DNA of 5,995 nt from Ignavibacteria bacterium. GTDB lineage: Bacteria > Bacteroidota > Ignavibacteria > Ignavibacteriales > Melioribacteraceae. Below, piece after piece: positions 1-4,661 of the stretch; within the stretch, counting starts at the first letter, position 1; every line of letters begins with the position of its first letter. The notes beneath the pieces are model-generated. The model searched no databases, was not told the DNA's origin, and saw nothing but the letters and a program-made list of their open reading frames with translations. A program made the position numbers and the translations under genes. The stretch spans positions 1 through 5,995 of the forward strand of contig QILJ01000422.1 of NCBI GenBank assembly GCA_003233295.1. The letters are read 5' to 3'.

Positions 1-4
1 TCAT
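1..4 (-). CDS. Possible start of a further downstream gene (cut by window edge)
   Basis: On the minus strand an ATG at bases 4-2 begins three bases after the last base of the mtaB stop codon (TAA at 10-8). It is preceded by AGGA at 14-11, inside the last codons of mtaB, with a six-base gap that suits a Shine-Dalgarno site. No terminator separates it from mtaB, so a translationally linked next gene is plausible. Only four bases are visible, so the product cannot be named and the start may be chance. Confidence 0.3.
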
Positions 5-7
5 TTT

Positions 8-1342
8 TTATCCTGCAATACTTGTTATTTGATTACTATTTAGCACAGTACAAATATTACCATCCATTCCTTCAATTTTAGTTTTAGATAAATTGTTAAC
101 CAGATTTTTATTATAAGGATGCTTTACCCGAACATAATTTGAAGACCAACCATATAGAAATCCATCATGATCTTCATCCTCAAAAAGAACGGTTACTTCT
201 TTATTGATCATCTTCTGATAAAAAGCGGTTCGTTTTTTCTCGCTTAAAATTCGCAGTATATTGTTTCGACTTTTTCTTTCGAGGAAGTCAACACTCCCAT
301 CCATTTCAATTGCTTTCGTATTCGGTCTCTCCGAGTAAGTAAATACGTGAAGATATGATACCGGCAATTCTTTAATGAATTCATATGTATCCATATAATC
401 CCTCTCGGTCTCTCCGGGTGAACCTACAATCACATCAACACCAATTCCAACATTTTCAATTCTGCTGATAAGTTTATTTATCAATTTACTGTAATCTTCA
501 ATGCTGTATCTTCTCTGCATCAACTGCAGCATTTTGTTGCTTCCGCTCTGTAAAGGGATATGAAAATGTTTTGCCATTTTCGGACTCGATGCAGTAAGGT
601 CAATTATATCATCTGTTAATAGATTCGGTTCAATCGAACTGATCCTAATTCTGAAATCGCCTTCAACTGAGAGTAGATATTTTAGAAGTAAGTAAAGATT
701 GCCGCCGATCTTTTTGCCATAATCGCCGACATTTACTCCCGTAAGTATTATCTCTTTATACCCGCTATCAATAAGTTTCTTGAATTCTCCTATTACTTCG
801 TCTTGGTTTGTGCTTCTGCTTTTCCCTCGCGCTAAGGGAATGGTGCAGAATGTGCATTTGTAATCGCAGCCATCTTGAATTTTGAAGAATGCACGTGTAC
901 GACCAAGACTATCGGAAGAATATGCAAAATTGAATTTGTCCAACTCTTCGGTAGCAGAAACATGAACACATGACGGCGCGTCTTTATTGAATTCCGGGAT
1001 CAGAGAAAATATTTCGAACTTCTCATTGTTCCCCAAAATTGCATCAACGCCGCCTATCTCCTTGATCTCTTCCGGTTTAAGCTGTGCATAACAACCTGTA
1101 ACAATTATATATGCATTGGGGTTATTCCGTAGAGCGCGTCTTATTATCTGGCGGCACTCACGGTTAGCATTTTCGGTTACAGTACAAGTGTTGATAACAT
1201 AAACATCAGCCTTCCCTTTGAAATCAACCACATCAAAACCTTTTTGTACAAATTGGTTTCCAATAGTTGAAGTTTCGGAAAAGTTCAATTTACAACCGAG
1301 TGTATGAAATGCGACTTTAGATGTCAAATGCTTTAATTCCAA
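8..1342 (-). CDS. mtaB: tRNA t6A37 methylthiotransferase MtaB (radical SAM)
   Basis: Radical-SAM enzyme that converts N6-threonylcarbamoyladenosine at position 37 of ANN-decoding tRNAs to its 2-methylthio form, in the cytoplasm. All three domains are visible in 444 residues, the usual family length. The N-terminal UPF0004 domain has the [4Fe-4S] cysteines C17 (HTLGCK), C53 (NTCTV) and C84 (TGCYA). The radical SAM core has the CX3CX2C motif at C159, C163 and C166 (QDGCDYKCTFCTIP). A TRAM-like RNA-binding segment covers about 380-444. The HTLGCK start, the SSIEP segment and the FTYSERP segment favour MtaB over MiaB or RimO. The start is uncertain: the frame has no ATG near its beginning, and TTG codons at 1342 and 1327 are both possible. 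The shorter form (TSKVAFHTLGCK after the initiator) resembles the usual family N-terminus, and neither has a clear Shine-Dalgarno site. It lies downstream of the rpsA terminator, so it probably has its own promoter. Confidence 0.93.
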   Translation of the reverse strand: MELKHLTSKVAFHTLGCKLNFSETSTIGNQFVQKGFDVVDFKGKADVYVINTCTVTENANRECRQIIRRALRNNPNAYIIVTGCYAQLKPEEIKEIGGVDAILGNNEKFEIFSLIPEFNKDAPSCVHVSATEELDKFNFAYSSDSLGRTRAFFKIQDGCDYKCTFCTIPLARGKSRSTNQDEVIGEFKKLIDSGYKEIILTGVNVGDYGKKIGGNLYLLLKYLLSVEGDFRIRISSIEPNLLTDDIIDLTASSPKMAKHFHIPLQSGSNKMLQLMQRRYSIEDYSKLINKLISRIENVGIGVDVIVGSPGETERDYMDTYEFIKELPVSYLHVFTYSERPNTKAIEMDGSVDFLERKSRNNILRILSEKKRTAFYQKMINKEVTVLFEDEDHDGFLYGWSSNYVRVKHPYNKNLVNNLSKTKIEGMDGNICTVLNSNQITSIAG

Positions 1343-1345
1343 TTT

Positions 1346-1407
1346 AAAAATAAAAAGGGCTGTTATACCGCTACAATTTAATTAAAATAGCAAATATAAA
1401 CAGCCCT
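1346..1407 (-). terminator. Rho-independent terminator after rpsA
   Basis: In transcription order, AGGGCTGTT (1407-1399) and AACAGCCCT (1364-1356) form a perfect 9-bp stem, followed at once by a T-rich run, TTTTTATTTTT (1356-1346). The stem begins 17 bases past the rpsA stop codon. The loop is long (34 bases) but contains a possible inner GCTA/TAGC helix that would shorten it. The plus-strand reading is followed by A residues, so it should terminate only minus-strand transcription. It would isolate rpsA from mtaB, whose first possible start codon lies three bases beyond the T-rich run. Confidence 0.75.
1391..1398 (-). promoter_or_regulatory. Possible -7 element for mtaB inside the terminator loop
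   Basis: The minus strand reads TATATTTG, an exact match to the Bacteroidota -7 consensus TAnnTTTG. It lies within the loop of the rpsA terminator, about 49 bases upstream of the first possible mtaB start. At the expected -33 spacing there is only GTG (1421-1419) instead of TTG, so the match is incomplete. mtaB needs some promoter downstream of the terminator, which makes the position sensible, but such an octamer can arise by chance in AT-rich DNA. Confidence 0.3.
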
Positions 1408-1424
1408 AAAAATGATCACACTAC

Positions 1425-3665
1425 TTATTTATCTTTCTCGTCTTCAGAAGTGTTTTCCTCTTCTTCATCATCAGATTTAGATTCGGATTCTTCTTCAGCT
1501 TTAGTTTCTTCTACTTTCTCCTCTGTCTCAGTAACTTCTTCAGTTTCTTCAACTTTAACTTCTTCCAAAGTTTCTTCTTTTACTTCAACAGTTTCCTCAG
1601 CAGTTTCCTCAATAGCTTCTGTAGATTCTATCTTTTCTTCTGATTCGATAGCTTCGGTTTTCTCCTCAACCTTTTCCTCAGTAGCTTTGGCTTCTTCAGT
1701 GGTTTCTGTTTCAACCGGTTCCTTAGTAGTTTCTATAGATTCGGACTCTTCTGACTTGACAACTTCAGTTTTCTCCTCAGCCTTTTCCTCGGCTACTTTA
1801 GCTTCTTTTTCCTCAACTACTTTAGTTTCTTTTTTCGGAGTTCCTTTTACTGCACGTTTAGAGTGTCCAATTTGTTCTTCAAATATTTTAAAATCTGAAG
1901 GATCAAAATCGCCAACGTCAGCATTCTGGATATCTTCCACAGTCACTTTTTCGAGTTTGTGAACTTTAATATATTCAGCAATTTCCTCTTCCGATTTCTC
2001 CTTCAACGCCGCTAAAGCACTAAGAACGATCTTCTTGTTCTCTTTATCAAATTCGATTATCATTACCGATAATTCTGATCCGACAGGAAAACAATAAGAG
2101 AAATTCTTGATCTTGGATGTTGATAACAGAGTACCAGGAATAAATCCGTCAACGCCTAAAGGAAGTTCAGCTATTAGTCCTTTTTCAATAATTCTAACAA
2201 CTTTACTTTCTATAATTTTACCGACAGGATATTCTCTTTCGAAAGTATCCCAAGGATTTTCCTCAATTTGTTTGTGACCAAGAGAAATTTTTCTCTGGTC
2301 AGTATCAATTGCCAATACAACAACATCAAGCTGCTCGCCTTTTTTAACAACTTCTCCGGGGTGACGTATTTTCTTTGTCCATGAAAGATCAGAAATATGA
2401 ACCAGCCCGTCAATACCAGGCTCCAGTTCAACAAACACACCAAAGTTTGTTAAGTTACGTGCAATACCTGAATGCTTAGAACCAACCGGATATTTTTTCA
2501 TTAACTCTTCCCAAGGATCGGGAGTTAACTGTTTCATACCTAATGAAATTTTCTTTTCATTCTTATCAAGACTCAAGATAACAGCTTCAACAATTTGTCC
2601 CATTGATACAAATTGAGAAGGATGGTTAATGTGCTGTGTCCAGCTCATTTCAGAAATATGTATAAGCCCTTCAATACCTTTTTCAATTTCAATGAATGCA
2701 CCGTAATCGGTAAGTGAAACTACACGACCGGAAACTTTATCTCCGATATTGTATTTCTTCTCGATGTTTTCCCATGGATGTTCAAGAAGTTGTTTCAAGC
2801 TAAGTGAAATTCTTTTCTTCTCAGTATCAAAGTCTGTAACAACCACTTTGATATTCTCATCCAATTGAACAACTTCACTCGGGTGATTGATTCTTCCCCA
2901 GCTTAAGTCTGTTATATGGATCAATCCATCAACACCGCCTAGATCAACGAACACACCAAAATCTGTAATCGCTTTTACAATACCTTCGAGTATTTGACCT
3001 TTTTCAAGACCTTCAAGAATCTCTTTTCTCTGGTCAGAGATTGTTTCCTCGATAAGAACTTTGTGTGATACAACAACATTTTCAGTAGGCACATTAACTT
3101 TAACAATTCTGAAATCCATTGTTTGACCAACGAATGCATCAAAATCTCTTACAGGTCGTATGTCAATTTGCGAACCCGGTAAAAATGCTTCAAGTCCAAG
3201 AATATCCACAACCATTCCGCCTTTAATTCTTTTCAGGATTTTTCCTTGAAGAACTTCTTCAGTCTCATAAGCATTCATTATTCTATCCCATATCTTCAGG
3301 AAGTCAGCTCTCTTTTTACTAAGAACCAGGTTTCCTTCTTCATCTTCAACGCTTTCAATAACAATATCAACTTCGTTTCCAACTTTTAGATCATCATCCG
3401 GGGAAAATTCATTTTTCGGAATAGACCCGTCAGATTTGAAACCAACGTCAAGAACTACATGATCATCGCTTATACTTACAATACGTCCTTTTGTAATCTC
3501 ACCTTCCACAATATCCTGGAAGGAGTTTTCATAGAGTTTTTCTAGCTCGATTAGTTCATTTTCAGAATACTCTTCAGGATTCATGAATTTGCTTTTACCA
3601 GAAACCTCAACTTTTTTCGTCTGCTCAGTAACCTGTTCAACATTCTCGTTTTCTAATTCAGACAT
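1425..3665 (-). CDS. rpsA: 30S ribosomal protein S1, six S1 domains plus long acidic tail
   Basis: S1 binds mRNA on the 30S subunit and helps unfold and place it for initiation. Six S1-type OB folds can be read at about residues 52-118, 136-203, 222-291, 306-378, 393-465 and 480-551. Domains 3-5 are canonical, each with an FG(V/A)F or YGAF strand and a GL(I/V)HIS or GLIHIT strand (F236/F239/H250, Y321/F324/H336, F408/F411/H423). Domains 1, 2 and 6 are divergent; the first two normally contact the ribosome. Residues 600-746 form a low-complexity tail rich in Glu, Lys, Thr and Val, ending in a strongly acidic stretch. At 746 residues the protein is much longer than the roughly 560 of E. coli S1, and the tail accounts for most of the excess. 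The ATG has AGGAGG four bases upstream. cmk lies immediately upstream, a common bacterial pairing, with a structured leader between them. A terminator follows. Confidence 0.96.
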   Translation of the reverse strand: MSELENENVEQVTEQTKKVEVSGKSKFMNPEEYSENELIELEKLYENSFQDIVEGEITKGRIVSISDDHVVLDVGFKSDGSIPKNEFSPDDDLKVGNEVDIVIESVEDEEGNLVLSKKRADFLKIWDRIMNAYETEEVLQGKILKRIKGGMVVDILGLEAFLPGSQIDIRPVRDFDAFVGQTMDFRIVKVNVPTENVVVSHKVLIEETISDQRKEILEGLEKGQILEGIVKAITDFGVFVDLGGVDGLIHITDLSWGRINHPSEVVQLDENIKVVVTDFDTEKKRISLSLKQLLEHPWENIEKKYNIGDKVSGRVVSLTDYGAFIEIEKGIEGLIHISEMSWTQHINHPSQFVSMGQIVEAVILSLDKNEKKISLGMKQLTPDPWEELMKKYPVGSKHSGIARNLTNFGVFVELEPGIDGLVHISDLSWTKKIRHPGEVVKKGEQLDVVVLAIDTDQRKISLGHKQIEENPWDTFEREYPVGKIIESKVVRIIEKGLIAELPLGVDGFIPGTLLSTSKIKNFSYCFPVGSELSVMIIEFDKENKKIVLSALAALKEKSEEEIAEYIKVHKLEKVTVEDIQNADVGDFDPSDFKIFEEQIGHSKRAVKGTPKKETKVVEEKEAKVAEEKAEEKTEVVKSEESESIETTKEPVETETTEEAKATEEKVEEKTEAIESEEKIESTEAIEETAEETVEVKEETLEEVKVEETEEVTETEEKVEETKAEEESESKSDDEEEENTSEDEKDK
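1482..1793 (-). repeat. Imperfect repeats in the S1 acidic tail
   Basis: Within the rpsA tail a motif of about 16 residues recurs: AEEKAEEKTEVVKSEE (625-640), TEEKVEEKTEAIESEE (662-677) and a looser copy starting TEEKVEETKAEEE (714 onward). The first two are 37 codons apart and also near-identical as DNA (plus strand around 1768-1790 and 1657-1679, differing at one base over about 20), which suggests internal duplication. Confidence 0.6.
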
Positions 3666-3669
3666 TTAT

Positions 3670-3675
3670 CCTCCT
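3670..3675 (-). promoter_or_regulatory. Strong Shine-Dalgarno site of rpsA
   Basis: The minus strand reads AGGAGG, then ATAA, then the ATG at 3665. It fixes the rpsA start and shows that this organism uses Shine-Dalgarno pairing for at least some genes. The four-base gap is slightly short. It is notable because most S1 genes rely on A/U-rich sequence and structure, and because cmk next door has no such site. Confidence 0.85.
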
Positions 3676-3687
3676 AATACATTTGGT

Positions 3688-3767
3688 AATCCATTTTACT
3701 TCTAAAGTCAGTAAAAAAATTAAAATGGATTGAATTTAGTTTAACATAATTTGTTTGTCTGACTTTA
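3688..3767 (-). promoter_or_regulatory. Structured rpsA leader with potential pseudoknot
   Basis: The cmk-rpsA spacer contains two perfect inverted repeats. In transcription order: stem 1 left TAAAGTCAG (3767-3759), 27 bases, stem 2 left AATCCATTTTA (3731-3721), 9 bases with a T7 run, stem 1 right CTGACTTTA (3711-3703), GAAG, stem 2 right TAAAATGGATT (3698-3688). The arms interleave, which is the H-type pseudoknot arrangement (9 bp plus one G-U pair, and 11 bp). The second stem ends 12 bases before the Shine-Dalgarno site. A competing 7-bp hairpin (3716-3710 with 3700-3694, loop of 9) uses parts of both. The element starts two bases after the cmk stop. Ribosomal-protein genes are often autoregulated through such leaders; that S1 binds here is inference. 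I do not recognise it as a named RNA family. Confidence 0.5.
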
Positions 3768-3769
3768 AT

Positions 3770-4441
3770 TTATAAATTAATTTTTTTTTTTATGTTCTCA
3801 ATTAAAATCTCGAACTCTTCATCAACACTTAAGGAAGAGGTATCAACTTCAATTGCGTTTTCAGCTCTTGTAAGAGGACTTACTTCTCTACCGCTGTCAA
3901 TAGCATCTCGCTTTCTCAAATTTTCTTTTACTTCTTCAATGTCAATATCAACACCTTTTTCCATGTACTCTTTATGTCTTCTTTCGGCTCTTACATCAAC
4001 ACTGGCAACAAGATAAATCTTGACATTGGCATCTGGGAAAACAACAGTTGTCGTATCACGTCCCTCGGCAACAATATTCCCCACTTTTCCCATCTGTTGC
4101 TGCATCCTCACAAGTTCCTTACGAACTGCAGGCATTGCCGAAATTTCACTTACCTTACCGTTAACTTCCGGTGTTCGTATATAATCTGTTAATTCCTCGC
4201 CATTAACAAAAACTCTGGTAACACCGTTTTCAAATTTTAGAGTTACATCAAGACCAAGGATAAATTTACTAACCGCTTCTTCATCATCAACTATTCCTTC
4301 ACGAATAGCTAAATAAGTTATTGCACGATACATAGCACCGGTGTCAAGATAGGTAAACCCTAATCTTTCAGCGACCATTTTAGCTAATGTACTCTTTCCC
4401 GAACCCGCCGGACCATCAATTGCAATAATGATTTTTGACAT
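3770..4441 (-). CDS. cmk: Cytidylate kinase
   Basis: Cytoplasmic enzyme that transfers the ATP gamma-phosphate to CMP and dCMP, giving CDP and dCDP for RNA, DNA and phospholipid synthesis. At 223 residues it has the normal length of the bacterial CMP-kinase family. Visible landmarks are the P-loop GPAGSGKST (10-18), the acceptor-site segment LDTGAMYRA (32-40), the EGRD motif (126-129) followed by VVFPDA, and the lid and adenine-binding region RKRDAIDSGREVSPL (176-190). The two residues after GRD are TT, where many homologues have IG. ATG at 4441 is the natural start because IIIAIDGPAGSGKS follows directly. No Shine-Dalgarno site precedes it, but a promoter-like element lies only six bases upstream, so the mRNA may be leaderless. 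The gene ends with an 11-A run encoding Lys-Lys-Lys. It is followed by rpsA after 104 bases with no terminator, so co-transcription is likely. Confidence 0.96.
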   Translation of the reverse strand: MSKIIIAIDGPAGSGKSTLAKMVAERLGFTYLDTGAMYRAITYLAIREGIVDDEEAVSKFILGLDVTLKFENGVTRVFVNGEELTDYIRTPEVNGKVSEISAMPAVRKELVRMQQQMGKVGNIVAEGRDTTTVVFPDANVKIYLVASVDVRAERRHKEYMEKGVDIDIEEVKENLRKRDAIDSGREVSPLTRAENAIEVDTSSLSVDEEFEILIENIKKKINL

Positions 4442-4661
4442 AGTTTACAAAAATACAAAACTGATCTCTTTTTATCAATAAAAAATATCTATAAATAATT
4501 GAAATTAAATGAGTTAAAGAGGTAAATCTGGTTGAATTTATACGACTATTGCTTGAAGAAACTAAAAGCTCAATAGGGGGATTTCCTTATGATGAACTAT
4601 AATCTTTTCGTACTTACTTATTGAATTGTAGAATTACCATTGTAATCATGTTAATCCAAAA
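4442..4661. other. Intergenic region between the oxidoreductase gene and cmk
   Basis: 220 bases without a recognisable gene. The cmk-proximal end holds the promoter described separately. The distal end has a short palindrome, ATTAC-CATT-GTAAT (4633-4646), with no T-run, so it is not a convincing terminator for the oxidoreductase gene. The plus strand has a 29-codon open frame from 4513 to a TAA at 4600-4602 without a standard start codon. I see no tRNA or other RNA gene. Confidence 0.6.
4448..4478 (-). promoter_or_regulatory. FCB-type promoter of cmk (TTG-N20-TATTTTTG)
   Basis: The minus strand has TTG (4478-4476), exactly 20 bases, then TATTTTTG (4455-4448), which matches the Bacteroidota consensus TTTG / 19-21 bases / TAnnTTTG with one mismatch in the -33 box (ATTG). 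Transcription would begin within a few bases of the cmk ATG at 4441, giving a leaderless or nearly leaderless mRNA. The absence of a Shine-Dalgarno site before cmk agrees with this. Confidence 0.55.

Noticed and set aside
1450..1962. 170-codon plus-strand open frame, very rich in Ser and Val
   Set aside because: It is the antisense reading of the Glu/Lys-rich S1 tail: GAA and GAG codons read backwards give TTC and CTC, or Ser in the shifted frame. It has no family resemblance and no ribosome site.
2210..2443. 77-codon minus-strand open frame within rpsA
   Set aside because: Out-of-frame overlap with canonical S1 domain 5 coding sequence, which fully explains the DNA.
3674..3682. Minimal upstream frame ATG-TAT-TAG whose stop overlaps the rpsA Shine-Dalgarno site
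   Set aside because: Two codons with no ribosome site of its own. It is expected by chance in AT-rich leader sequence, as is a second three-codon frame at 3747-3736.
3792..4192. Two plus-strand open frames opposite cmk
   Set aside because: Antisense to a highly conserved enzyme gene, low-complexity Ser/Thr content in one, no start context.
4574..4587. TAGGGGGATTTCCT motif as a regulator site
   Set aside because: A G5 run in AT-rich DNA catches the eye, but it has no good dyad symmetry, no second copy in the window and no known operator that I recognise.
4633..4646. Palindrome ATTAC-CATT-GTAAT after the oxidoreductase gene as a terminator
   Set aside because: Only five AT-rich base pairs and no following T-run on either strand.
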